Source: Paracoccus liaowanqingii (GTDB taxonomy: Bacteria > Pseudomonadota > Alphaproteobacteria > Rhodobacterales > Rhodobacteraceae). Taken from it: a DNA stretch of 64,000 nucleotides. Both the position numbers and the translations under genes were made by a program. Of the stretch, positions 25,766 to 34,386 are shown piece by piece. The stretch spans positions 3,207,358 to 3,271,357 of the forward strand of contig NZ_CP038439.1 of the NCBI RefSeq assembly GCF_004683865.2. The letters are read 5' to 3'. Positions within the stretch are counted from its first letter, which is position 1; each line of letters starts with the position of its first letter. The notes beneath the pieces were generated by a model. That model worked only from the letters and a program-made list of their open reading frames with translations. It was not told the origin of the DNA and did not search any database.

Positions 25766-28360
25766 TTACTCGGCGGCGATGCGCTGGCGGTGGCCCGCGA
25801 CAAGCGCCGCCAGCTCGGGCCGGCACGAGCCGCAATTGCTGCCCGCGCCAAGGCAGGTCCCCAAGGCCTCGACGCTGTCCACGCCCTCGGCCAGCGCGCG
25901 CAGGATGGTCGTGCGGCCCACGTTGAGGCAGGCGCAGATCGTGGGGCCGGGATCGGGGCGGTCGGCGGGCGGGCGACCGGCCAGCGGATGGGCGTCGTCG
26001 CTGTTCAGAAGGTCCGCCAGATGGTCGCGCGACAGCAGCACCGGGCCGGGCGAGACGAACAGTGCCGCCGCCAGCCTGCCGCCTTCATGGAAGGCCATCC
26101 GGTGGACTCCCCGCAGCGGATCGCCCAGCTGCATCGAGGGCGCGCCGAGGCCCAGCAGCCCCTGCGCCCAGTCCGACCAGTCGGGGGGCGTGACGTCGCC
26201 CGCCATCTCGATCTGCCAGCCGCCGCGCAGGCGGGCGCGGGCCCAATAGGCACAATCGGGGGTCACCGCTTGCGTGGTCAGCAGATAGCCGTGCCAGGCG
26301 GCGGCATGGCGGGTGACCGCGACCGGGGACGACTTGCTGGCGGGCTGGCCCGAGATGGGATCGGTCCGCGCGGCCACCAGCGCGTCGATGCGCCCGCTTG
26401 GCGCGGTCTGGCCGGTCCAGTGGATCGGCGCGAAGGGATGGCCCGGCGCCACGCGGTCGCTGACGAGGACGCGCAGGATCGCCCAGCCCTGCGGGCTGTC
26501 GATCTGCGCCAGGTCGGCGGTGGACAGGTTCAGGCGCGCGGCGTCGTCCGGGTGCAGCTCCAGATAGGGTTCGGCCAGATGGCGCGACAGGCGCGGCGAC
26601 AGGCCGGTGCGGGTCATCGTGTGCCACTGGTCGCGGATGCGCCCGGTATTGAGCAGCATCTGCCCCGGTTCCTGCGCGGGCAGGGCGGCCGTGACCGGCA
26701 CCATCCGGGCGCGGCCGTCGGGCGTGTGGAAGCGCCCCGTGCCGAAGAACCGCCCCCCCTGCTGGGTTGGGCCCTGCGGCCAGTGGATCGGGGCCAGCGC
26801 GTCGTAATCGGCGCCACTCAGGCCCGAGATGTCGAAATCGCTGCCCAAGGCGCCCGCCACGCCCGACAGCGCCGCATGTTCGGCAAAGATCTCGGCCGCC
26901 GAGGTCCAGTCGAAGCCCTTGAAACCCATCCGCCGCGCCACCTGCGCCACCGCCCACCAGTCGGGCCGCGCCTGTCCCGGCGGGGGCAGGGCGGCACGCT
27001 GGCGGCTGATCAGGCGTTCGGAATTGGTGACCGTGCCGTCCTTTTCACCCCAGGCCGTGGCGGGCAGCAGCACATCGGCCAGACGGGCGGTGTCGGTATC
27101 GGGCCAGACCTCGCTGACGGCCACGAAATCGCAGGACTTGATCGCGCGGGCCACGCGGTCGGCATCGGGCATGGTGACGGCGGGGTTGGTGTGGATGATC
27201 CACAGCGCCTTGATACGCCCCTCTTCGACCGCGCGGAACATGTCGACGGCCCTGAGGCCCGGGCGGTCGGCCATGCGTGGGGCGTTCCAGAAACCGCCCA
27301 CGGCGGCGCGATGGGTGGGGTTCTCCAGCTCCAGATGGCAGGCCAGCATGTTGGCCATGCCGCCGACCTCGCGCCCGCCCATGGCATTGGGCTGGCCGGT
27401 GACGCTGAAGGGGCCCATGCCGGGGCGCCCGATCCGGCCCGTCGCCAGATGGCAGTTCAGGATCGCGTTCACCTTGCCGGTGCCGCTGTCGGACTGGTTG
27501 ATGCCTTGGGAAAAGACGGTGACGGTCTTGTCCGTGCCGGCCCAGAGGTCCAGGAAGGTCGCCAGATCGGCGGGGTCCAGCCCGGTGGCCTGCGCGCTGG
27601 CCATCCGCGCGGCGGTCAGCGCCGCGTCAAAGCCCGTGACATGGGGCAGGAAATCCGCGCTGGTGCGTTCGGTATCGAACAGGTGGCACAGAAGCAGGTT
27701 GAACAGGTGCGCATCCGCCCCCGGCGCGACGGCCAGATGCAGGTCCGCCCCCTCGCAGGTGGCGGTGCGGCGGGGGTCGATCACCACGATCTTCATGCCC
27801 GGACGCGCGGCCTTGGCGGCCAGGATGCGCTGATGCAGGACCGGATGGCACCACGCGAGGTTCGATCCGGTCAGCACGACCAGATCGGCCTGCTCCAGAT
27901 CCTCATAGAGGCCGGGCACCGTGTCGGTCCCGAAGGCCCGCCTGTGGCCCGCGACGGACGAGGCCATGCACAGCCGGCTGTTCGTGTCGATATTGGCGCT
28001 GCCGATGAAGCCCTTCATCAGCTTGTTGGCCGCGTAGTAATCCTCGGTCAGCAGCTGCCCCGAGACATACATGGCCACCGAATCCGGCCCGTGCTGGGCC
28101 ACCGCATCGGTGAAGCGGTCGGCGATCAGGTCCAGCGCCCGGCCCCAAGGGGCGTCCACCCCGCCGATGCGCGGGGTCAGCAGGCGCCCCGCGATGTCGA
28201 CGGTTTCCCCAAGCGCGGCGCCCTTGACGCAGAGCCGCCCCCGGTTCGCCGGGTGGTCGGGATCGCCCGCGATGGCCAGCCCGCCCGTGCCGTCGGGCGT
28301 GGCCAGCACCCCGCAGCCCACGCCGCAATAGGGGCAGGTGGTCCGGACCGCGCCGCTCAT
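25766..28360 (-). CDS. nasA: assimilatory nitrate reductase catalytic subunit
   Basis: 864-residue cytoplasmic molybdopterin enzyme reducing nitrate to nitrite. The N-terminal 4Fe-4S site is CPYCGVGCGV (Cys9, Cys12, Cys16) plus Cys in RLCVKGAALGE; molybdopterin domains follow, with TNSRLCMASSVAGHRRAFG. The C-terminus carries a BFD-like 2Fe-2S domain (ICACLNVGRTTI and NCGSCRPEL), the electron-entry module of NADH/ferredoxin-dependent NasA types. There is no Tat signal. The start overlaps the nirD stop by 4 bp. It is the last gene of the nrtABD-nirBD-nasA transcript. Confidence 0.95.
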   Translation of the reverse strand: MSGAVRTTCPYCGVGCGVLATPDGTGGLAIAGDPDHPANRGRLCVKGAALGETVDIAGRLLTPRIGGVDAPWGRALDLIADRFTDAVAQHGPDSVAMYVSGQLLTEDYYAANKLMKGFIGSANIDTNSRLCMASSVAGHRRAFGTDTVPGLYEDLEQADLVVLTGSNLAWCHPVLHQRILAAKAARPGMKIVVIDPRRTATCEGADLHLAVAPGADAHLFNLLLCHLFDTERTSADFLPHVTGFDAALTAARMASAQATGLDPADLATFLDLWAGTDKTVTVFSQGINQSDSGTGKVNAILNCHLATGRIGRPGMGPFSVTGQPNAMGGREVGGMANMLACHLELENPTHRAAVGGFWNAPRMADRPGLRAVDMFRAVEEGRIKALWIIHTNPAVTMPDADRVARAIKSCDFVAVSEVWPDTDTARLADVLLPATAWGEKDGTVTNSERLISRQRAALPPPGQARPDWWAVAQVARRMGFKGFDWTSAAEIFAEHAALSGVAGALGSDFDISGLSGADYDALAPIHWPQGPTQQGGRFFGTGRFHTPDGRARMVPVTAALPAQEPGQMLLNTGRIRDQWHTMTRTGLSPRLSRHLAEPYLELHPDDAARLNLSTADLAQIDSPQGWAILRVLVSDRVAPGHPFAPIHWTGQTAPSGRIDALVAARTDPISGQPASKSSPVAVTRHAAAWHGYLLTTQAVTPDCAYWARARLRGGWQIEMAGDVTPPDWSDWAQGLLGLGAPSMQLGDPLRGVHRMAFHEGGRLAAALFVSPGPVLLSRDHLADLLNSDDAHPLAGRPPADRPDPGPTICACLNVGRTTILRALAEGVDSVEALGTCLGAGSNCGSCRPELAALVAGHRQRIAAE

Positions 28361-28686
28361 GCGACGCGCCGGATGACGGAGGCGTCCAGCAAGATCCGCC
28401 CGCCCTCCACCCGCACGGCATGGGTGGCCACCGCCCCGCTGTCGGCGCCCTGCGCCTGCCCGGTGGCCATGTCGAAGACCCAGTTGTGCAGGGGGCAGGT
28501 GACGGATGTGCCATGCACGATGCCCTCGGACAGGGGTCCGCCCTTGTGGGGGCAGCGGTCGTCCAGCGCAAAGACCCGGTCGTCGGCGGTGCGGAAGACG
28601 GCGACGCAGCCCTGCGGCGTGCGCACCACGCGGGCGCCTTGGGGGGGGATGTCCTCCAGCGCGGCGATGTCGATCAGCTGGCTCAT
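28357..28686 (-). CDS. nirD: nitrite reductase (NAD(P)H) small subunit
   Basis: 109-residue Rieske-fold subunit of assimilatory nitrite reductase. Both ligand pairs of a Rieske cluster are visible (CPHKGGPL and CPLHNW), so it may still bind 2Fe-2S. ATG 28686 overlaps the nirB stop and its own stop overlaps the nasA start, both ATGA, indicating tight coupling. A longer open frame upstream is only the shadow of nirB. Confidence 0.93.
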   Translation of the reverse strand: MSQLIDIAALEDIPPQGARVVRTPQGCVAVFRTADDRVFALDDRCPHKGGPLSEGIVHGTSVTCPLHNWVFDMATGQAQGADSGAVATHAVRVEGGRILLDASVIRRVA

Positions 28687-31112
28687 TCGGCGGCCCTCAG
28701 GCGCAGGTCGGCCACGGGGGCCCACTCGTCGGGACGGGCGGCATGTTCGGCCCAGGGGTCGGTCTGATAGATCGTCTGCGACAGGCGGAAACGCTCGATC
28801 AGCCCGGCACGGGTGGCGGGATCCGCGACCTGCTCGCGGGCCCAGTCCAGACCCACCTTGTCCACCCATTTGTAGATCCGGTGCAGATAGCGCGCCTGTT
28901 CGCGATAGAGCTGCACGAAGGCCGCGATCACCTCGCAGACCTCGTCCTCGGTGTCCACGGTCAGCAGCGGCTCGGTCTCGCGCACATCCATGCCGGCGGC
29001 GCCGGCGACGCTGATCTGGAAGCCGCTGTCCACGCAGACGACGCCGATATCCTTGCAGGTGGCCTCGGCGCAGTTGCGGGGGCAGCCCGAGACGCCCAGT
29101 TTCACCTTGGCGGGCGTCCACGACCCCCACAAAAGCTTCTCCAGCCGGATGCCCAGGCCCGTCGAATCCTGGGTGCCGAAGCGGCAGAAATCCGTACCCA
29201 CGCAGGTCTTCACCGTGCGCAGCCCCTTGGCATAGGCATGGCCCGAGACCATGCCCGCCTGGTTGAAATCCGACCAGATCGCGGGCAGATCCTCTTTCCG
29301 CACGCCCAGCAGGTCGATGCGTTGCCCGCCGGTGACCTTGATCATCGGCACGGCATAGCGGTCGGCGGCATCCGCGATGGCGCGCAGCTCGGCGCTGGTG
29401 GTGACGCCGCCCCACATGCGCGGCACGACCGAATAGGTGCCGTCCTTCTGGATGTTGGCGTGGTTTCGTTCATTGACGAAGCGGCTCTGGCGGTCGTCGC
29501 GATAGTCCAGCGGCCAGTCGGCGATCAGGTAGTAGTTCAGCGCCGGACGGCAGGAGGCGCAGCCGCCCACGGTTTTCCAGCCCAGATCCTGCATGACCGC
29601 GGGGATGGATTTCAGCCCCATCGACTTGATCAGGCGCCGCACGTCCTCGTGCGTGTGATCGGTGCATTTGCACATGGGTGGGTTGGCGTTGGCGGCAAAC
29701 CCGTCGCCAAGCGTCAGCGCCATGACCTGTTCGACCAGCCCCGTGCAGGTGCCGCAGGACGCGCTGGCCTTGGTCAGCCCGCGCACGGCATCAAGTGTGG
29801 CGGCACCGCCCTGGATGGCGGTGACGATGGTTCCCTTGCACACGCCGTTGCACCCGCAGATCTCCGCCTCAGGCGGCAAGGCTGCAACGGCTGCCAAAGG
29901 GTCCGCTTGGGCACCTCCGGCGAAGGCGGGGCCGAAGATCAGCGTGTCGCGGTCGGCGGTGATGTCCGCGCCGCTGCGGATCTTGTCGAAGAACCACGGC
30001 CCGTCGGCGGTGTCGCCATACATCACGGCGCCGATCAGGCGGTCGCCTTCCAGGATCAGGCGCTTGTAGATGCCGCGCCCGGGATCGCGGAAGACGATGT
30101 CCTCGCGGCCCGGGCCCTCGGCGAAGTCGCCCGCGCTGAACAGGTCGCAGCCGGTGACCTTCAGCTTGGTCGCGGTCTGCAGGGGCATGAAGGCGGCGGG
30201 CGTGCCCGCCAGCGTGGCGGCCAGGACCTTGGCCTGATCGTAGAGCGGCGCGACCAGCCCGAACAGTTGCCCGTCATGTTCCACGCATTCGCCCAGGGCG
30301 AAGATCGCCGGGTCGCTGGTCCGCATCTGGTCGTCGACCGTGATGCCGCGCGCGACCTCCAGCCCCGCATCATTGGCCAGGCGCGTCTCGGGGCGGATGC
30401 CCACGGCCATGCAGACCAGATCGGCGGGATAGGTGGTCCCGTCCTCCAGCAGCACGGCCTCGACCCGATCCGTGCCGAGGATCGCCTTGGTAGCGCCCTT
30501 GCAATGGATGCGGATGCCACGCTTTTCCAGATCCCGTTGCAAGAGGTACCCCGCGGCGGGGTCCAGCTGGCGCTCCATCAGATGGCCCATCAGGTGGATG
30601 ACAGTCACCTCGGCGCCCCGCGCGGCCATGCCGGCGGCGGCCTCCAGCCCCAGCAGACCGCCGCCGATGACCACGGCGGTGGCGCCGGGGCGGCTGGCCT
30701 CGATCATCGCGTTGGTGTCTTCCAGATCGCGATAGGCCACGACGCCGGGCAGCTTGTGGCCCGGCAGCGGGATGATGAAGGGCGCCGAGCCGGTGGCGAT
30801 GACCAGCGCGTCGTATTCGACCGGGCCGCGGGCGCCATGGACGATCTGCGCCTCGCGGTCGATGCCCACGACGGCCTCGCCGAAGCGGCAGGTGACGCCC
30901 TGGGCCAGATACCAGTCGCTGTCATGGGTGACGATCTGGGCATAGGTCTTGTCGCCCGACAGGACCGGCGACAGCATCAGCCGGTTGTAGTTGCCGCGCG
31001 GTTCCGCGTTGAAGAGGGTCACGTCCCACTGGCCGGGGGCCTGGTCGAACAGATGCTCCAGCATCCGGCCCGAGGCCATGCCCGCGCCGATCACCACAAG
31101 TTTGCGTGTCAT
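28683..31112 (-). CDS. nirB: nitrite reductase (NAD(P)H) large subunit
   Basis: 809-residue cytoplasmic enzyme reducing nitrite to ammonium. Seen in order: FAD/NAD domains (LVVIGAGMASGRMLEHLF; AVVIGGGLLGLEAAAGMAAR), BFD-type 2Fe-2S cysteines (ICGCNGVCKGTI, CGTCTGLVEQ, MCKCTD, CASCRPALNYY), and the C-terminal sirohaem/4Fe-4S domain with TCVGTDFCRFGTQDS and GVSGCPRNCAEATC. It starts 4 bp after the nrtD stop and overlaps nirD. Confidence 0.96.
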   Translation of the reverse strand: MTRKLVVIGAGMASGRMLEHLFDQAPGQWDVTLFNAEPRGNYNRLMLSPVLSGDKTYAQIVTHDSDWYLAQGVTCRFGEAVVGIDREAQIVHGARGPVEYDALVIATGSAPFIIPLPGHKLPGVVAYRDLEDTNAMIEASRPGATAVVIGGGLLGLEAAAGMAARGAEVTVIHLMGHLMERQLDPAAGYLLQRDLEKRGIRIHCKGATKAILGTDRVEAVLLEDGTTYPADLVCMAVGIRPETRLANDAGLEVARGITVDDQMRTSDPAIFALGECVEHDGQLFGLVAPLYDQAKVLAATLAGTPAAFMPLQTATKLKVTGCDLFSAGDFAEGPGREDIVFRDPGRGIYKRLILEGDRLIGAVMYGDTADGPWFFDKIRSGADITADRDTLIFGPAFAGGAQADPLAAVAALPPEAEICGCNGVCKGTIVTAIQGGAATLDAVRGLTKASASCGTCTGLVEQVMALTLGDGFAANANPPMCKCTDHTHEDVRRLIKSMGLKSIPAVMQDLGWKTVGGCASCRPALNYYLIADWPLDYRDDRQSRFVNERNHANIQKDGTYSVVPRMWGGVTTSAELRAIADAADRYAVPMIKVTGGQRIDLLGVRKEDLPAIWSDFNQAGMVSGHAYAKGLRTVKTCVGTDFCRFGTQDSTGLGIRLEKLLWGSWTPAKVKLGVSGCPRNCAEATCKDIGVVCVDSGFQISVAGAAGMDVRETEPLLTVDTEDEVCEVIAAFVQLYREQARYLHRIYKWVDKVGLDWAREQVADPATRAGLIERFRLSQTIYQTDPWAEHAARPDEWAPVADLRLRAAE

Positions 31113-31116
31113 GGGC

Positions 31117-31911
31117 TTACTCCGCTGCTTCGACGAAGCGGTGACGTTCGTAGAGGAACCGCAGCACGGCCTCGCGCGCCTTCACGTAATCGGGCCGGCT
31201 GGCCAGGGCGATGCGGTCGCGGGGGCGGGCCAGCGGCACGGTCAGCACCTCGCCGATGGTGGCGGCGGGGCCGTTGGTCATCATGACGATGCGGTCGGCC
31301 AGCAGCACGGCCTCGTCCACGTCATGGGTGATCATGATCATCGTGTTGCCAAGCCGGCTGTGGATGTCCATCACCGCATCCTGCAGATGCGCGCGGGTCA
31401 GGGCATCCAGCGCGCCGAAGGGTTCGTCCAGCAGCAGGACCTTGGGCTCCATCGCCAGCGCCCGGGCGATGCCCACGCGCTGGCGCATCCCGCCCGAGAT
31501 TTCCGCCGGGCGCTTGTCGGCGGCGTGGCTCATCTGGACCAGATCGAGGTTCTGCATGATCCAGTCGTGGCGCTGCGCCTTGGTCTTGGACGATCCGAAG
31601 ACCTTGGTCACCGCCAGCTTGATGTTGTCATAGACCGACAGCCACGGCAGCAGGCTGTGGTTCTGGAACACCACGGCGCGGTCGGGGCCGGGCGCGTTGA
31701 CCTCTTTCCCGTCCAGCAGGATGCCGCCGGTGGTCACGTCGGTCAGCCCGGCGATCAGGTTCAGCAGGGTGGACTTCCCGCAGCCGGAATGGCCGATGAT
31801 GCTGACGAACTCGCCCTTCTCGATGGTCAGGTTGATGTCGGACAGCACATGGGCCGTCTTGGCCCCGTTCACGAAGGTCTTGGAGAGATGGTCGATCTGA
31901 AGGTATTTCAT
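31117..31911 (-). CDS. nrtD: nitrate ABC transporter ATP-binding protein
   Basis: 264-residue ATPase of the NrtD/SsuB/TauB type. Walker A GHSGCGKST, the Q-loop VVFQNHSLLPWLSVYDNI, signature ISGGMRQRVGIARALAMEP and Walker B VLLLDEPFGALDALTR are all intact. It lacks the C-terminal binding domain of NrtC. Two in-frame ATGs occur at 31917 and 31911; the second is preferred because AAGGGG is spaced 7 bases from it. Energises nitrate/nitrite uptake with NrtA and NrtB. Confidence 0.92.
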   Translation of the reverse strand: MKYLQIDHLSKTFVNGAKTAHVLSDINLTIEKGEFVSIIGHSGCGKSTLLNLIAGLTDVTTGGILLDGKEVNAPGPDRAVVFQNHSLLPWLSVYDNIKLAVTKVFGSSKTKAQRHDWIMQNLDLVQMSHAADKRPAEISGGMRQRVGIARALAMEPKVLLLDEPFGALDALTRAHLQDAVMDIHSRLGNTMIMITHDVDEAVLLADRIVMMTNGPAATIGEVLTVPLARPRDRIALASRPDYVKAREAVLRFLYERHRFVEAAE

Positions 31912-31922
31912 GGTCATTCCCC

Positions 31923-32810
31923 TTACACGGCCGTGCCGCGAGAGACGACGCGTCCGATCCAGCCGACCAGACGATCCAGGATGAAGCCCGTGCCGCCGAT
32001 ATAGGCCAGGGCCACGATGATGTCGCTGAGCCGCGAGGAATTCCACGCATCCCAGATGAAGAAGCCGATGCCCACGCCGCCGGTCAGCATCTCGGCCGCG
32101 ACGATGGCCAGCCACGAGAGGCCCACCCCGATGCGGAGCCCCGAGAAGATGTAGGGGGCGGCGGCGGGGACCATGATCTTCCAGAAGAACTCGACCTGAT
32201 TGAGGCGCAGGACGGCGGCGACGTTGCGGTAATCCTGCGGGATGGCGCGCACGCCCGCGGCGGTGTTGATGATGACGGGCCAGATGGCGGTGATGAAGAT
32301 CACGAAGATCGCCGACGGGCCGCTGTCCATGAAGGCGGCCAGGCTGATGGGCAGCCAGGCCAGCGGCGGCACCGTGCGCAGGATCTGGAAGATCGGATCG
32401 AAGCCGCGCATCATCAGCGCCGATTGCCCGATGACCGCGCCGGTCAGCACGCCCACCACGGCGGCCAGGCCGAAGCCGTAGAACACCCGCTCGAGCGAGG
32501 TCAGGACGCGCCAGCCCAGGCCGATGTCCTGGGTGCCATAGACGTAGAACGGTTCCATGAACAGAAAGCCGCTGTCGATCCAGACCTGGATCGGCGTGGG
32601 CAGGCCGCTGCCCTCGCCCGAGGCGCCGACCTGCCAGATGGTCAGCAGCACGACCAGCACGACCAGCGGCGGCAGGACGGCATTCACCACGGCCATGCCC
32701 CGCTTGCGCCAGGGTGCCAGCCGGTCGGGGGTGCGGGGGGGCAGCGCCAGGACGGGGGCTGCAGGCTTGGGGGTCAGGTCCAGCTTGCGCTTGAGGGCGG
32801 TCACGTTCAT
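31923..32810 (-). CDS. nrtB: nitrate ABC transporter permease
   Basis: 295-residue inner-membrane permease of the NrtB/SsuC/TauC family with about six membrane helices and an EAA-like loop (VAAVLRLNQVEFFWKIMVPA). ATG 32810 is preferred over ATG 32816 because the ribosome-binding site AAGGGG, which includes the upstream stop codon TAA, is correctly spaced to it. It lies 11 bp from nrtD and 11 bp from nrtA, with nearly identical junction sequences. Confidence 0.92.
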   Translation of the reverse strand: MNVTALKRKLDLTPKPAAPVLALPPRTPDRLAPWRKRGMAVVNAVLPPLVVLVVLLTIWQVGASGEGSGLPTPIQVWIDSGFLFMEPFYVYGTQDIGLGWRVLTSLERVFYGFGLAAVVGVLTGAVIGQSALMMRGFDPIFQILRTVPPLAWLPISLAAFMDSGPSAIFVIFITAIWPVIINTAAGVRAIPQDYRNVAAVLRLNQVEFFWKIMVPAAAPYIFSGLRIGVGLSWLAIVAAEMLTGGVGIGFFIWDAWNSSRLSDIIVALAYIGGTGFILDRLVGWIGRVVSRGTAV

Positions 32811-32821
32811 GGCCATCCCCC

Positions 32822-34114
32822 TTACACCATCGCCTTGATGGACTGCGTGTCCAGATAGGCGTCGGGGTTTGCCGGATCGAAGGTCTTGCCGTCGAAGAAG
32901 GTCTCGACCCCGCGGCTGTCGCCGAAATCGACCGTCAGGCCAAGGCCCGCCGCCGCCGCCAGCCACAGATCGCTGCGGTTGGTCGCATCAACCAGCGCCG
33001 TGGTGTCCAGATCGCCGGGCAGATAGCCCCACCGCTTGTTTTCGGTGATGAACCACGCATCCAGCGACTTCCACGGATAGGACGTCTCGCCGTTCTCGCC
33101 CCAGAACTTCATCGCCAGATCGGGGCGTTCCTCGATGCGGTCGTTGCCATAGTTGATGGTGCCCTGCAGGCGACCGATGATGTCATCGACGGGGACGTTG
33201 AACCATTGGCGGCGACCGATGATCTCGGCCATCTCCTGCTTGTTCTCGGGCGCGTCGCACCACATCTGCGCCTCCATCACCGCCATCATGACGGCGACGG
33301 TGGCGTTGGGGTTCGCATCGACCCATTCGGCGCGCATCCCCAGCACCTTTTCCGGGTGACGTGCCCACAATTCGCCCGTCGTGGCGGCGGTAAAGCCGAT
33401 GCCCTGATTGACCAGCTGTTCGTTCCACGGCTCTCCGACGCAGAAAGCCTCCATGTTGCCGACCTTCATGTTGGCGACCATCTGCGGGGGCGGCACGACG
33501 ATCAGGTCAACCTCGCTGGTCGGGTCGATCCCGCCCGCCGCCAGCCAATAGCGCATCCACAGATCATGGGTGCCGCCGGGGAAGGTCATGGCGACGGGAA
33601 TCTCCTGCCCGGCTGCGCGACGGGCGGCGAAGATCTCCTTCAGCGGGCTCGAGTCTAGGCCCACGCCGCTGTCGGCATAGTCCTGGCGCACGGACAGGCC
33701 CTGCCCGTCCTCGTTCAGGTTCAGCAGCGTGTACATCGGCAGGGGCTGGCTGTTCTGCATGACGCTGCCGGTGGAATAGAGATGCACCTTGGGCCGCAGG
33801 ATATGCCCGCCATCGATCCCGCCCGAGGCCGAGCCGAGCGCCATGTTGTCGCGCGTGGCGCCCCAGCTGGCCTGCTTTTCGACAAGCACGTCGGGCATGC
33901 CATGCTTGGCGAAGAAGCCTTTCTCGACGGCGATGATCAACGGCGCGCTGTCGGTCAGGGCGATGTAGCCAAGCGTGCAGCCGGTCACCTCGGGGGTGCC
34001 GGGGGTGGCGGCCCAGGCCCCGCCGGGCAGGGCCAGGCGGGCGGCGGCCATGGTGGCCAGCGCGCCGGTGGCTTGCAGGAAACGACGGCGGGAGGGCGGC
34101 TTGATCAAGGTCAT
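32822..34114 (-). CDS. nrtA: nitrate ABC transporter substrate-binding protein
   Basis: 430-residue periplasmic nitrate/nitrite-binding protein of the NrtA/CmpA family. The N-terminus has a Tat-like signal (SRRRFLQATGALATMAAARL) followed by the family opening CTLGYIALTDSAPLIIAVEK. VVPPPQMVANMKVGNMEAFCVGEPWNEQ occurs in two pieces shared with NasS. The ATG at 34114 is preferred over 34123 because of its spacing to AAGG. It is the first gene of the nitrate assimilation operon, behind a 5' leader with an ANTAR-type double hairpin. Confidence 0.92.
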   Translation of the reverse strand: MTLIKPPSRRRFLQATGALATMAAARLALPGGAWAATPGTPEVTGCTLGYIALTDSAPLIIAVEKGFFAKHGMPDVLVEKQASWGATRDNMALGSASGGIDGGHILRPKVHLYSTGSVMQNSQPLPMYTLLNLNEDGQGLSVRQDYADSGVGLDSSPLKEIFAARRAAGQEIPVAMTFPGGTHDLWMRYWLAAGGIDPTSEVDLIVVPPPQMVANMKVGNMEAFCVGEPWNEQLVNQGIGFTAATTGELWARHPEKVLGMRAEWVDANPNATVAVMMAVMEAQMWCDAPENKQEMAEIIGRRQWFNVPVDDIIGRLQGTINYGNDRIEERPDLAMKFWGENGETSYPWKSLDAWFITENKRWGYLPGDLDTTALVDATNRSDLWLAAAAGLGLTVDFGDSRGVETFFDGKTFDPANPDAYLDTQSIKAMV

Positions 34115-34155
34115 CTGGCTCATCCTTGGCTGGCCCGCCGGGAGGGGGGCGGGCG

Positions 34156-34211
34156 CGAAAACACGAAAGGCCACCGGTCGCAGCCCGCAGCAGGGGGCAC
34201 GAACAGGTGGC
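34156..34211 (-). terminator. candidate terminator of the nitrate-operon leader
   Basis: On the minus strand GCCACC (34211-34206) can pair with GGTGGC (34175-34170), followed by CTTTCGTGTTTT. An overlapping alternative pairs GTCGC with GCGAC. The second GCGGGC (34188-34183) copies the 3' arm of the upstream hairpin and could pair with its 5' arm. This is compatible with a terminator/antiterminator switch. Confidence 0.4.
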
Positions 34212-34231
34212 GACATTGCCGGAAAGGGGGA

Positions 34232-34284
34232 GCCCGCGTCCTTGCGGGCAGATCGAAACGCGGTGCGCCGTTGCATCCGCCTTT
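34232..34284 (-). ncRNA. ANTAR (NasT) target leader: two hexaloop hairpins
   Basis: On the minus strand the first hairpin (34284-34256) has arms AAAGGCGG-A-TGC and GCA-CCGCGTTT, with one bulged A and one mismatch, closing the hexaloop AACGGC. After a 6-base linker the second hairpin (34249-34232) is GCCCGC-AAGGAC-GCGGGC. Both hexaloops have A at position 1 and G at position 4, the defining pattern of ANTAR target RNAs. It sits between nasS and nrtA, exactly where NasT antitermination is expected. Confidence 0.8.
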
Positions 34285-34289
34285 CATCC

Positions 34290-34318
34290 ATCATCGGCAG
34301 CGGGGGCGCCCCGGTCAA
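34290..34318 (-). promoter_or_regulatory. candidate promoter of the nitrate-operon leader
   Basis: On the minus strand TTGACC (34318-34313), a 17-base spacer and GATGAT (34295-34290) would start transcription near 34283, at the base of the first leader hairpin. No sigma-54 type -24/-12 was seen. Confidence 0.45.
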
Positions 34319-34386
34319 GAAAACAGGGGGTCCGGGACGGCAATCGGCTCGTCACGGCTTCAGAATAAAGCAGCCTGCCCGCGATT

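Noticed and set aside
25790..29014. Very long plus-strand frame opposite nasA and nirD
   Set aside because: It has the same antisense character. nasA, nirD and nirB are clear on the minus strand with intact metal-binding motifs.
28357..29415. 352-codon version of nirD extending upstream
   Set aside because: Only the last 109 codons look like NirD. The upstream part is an out-of-frame shadow of nirB, and the ATG at 28686 forms the usual ATGA overlap.
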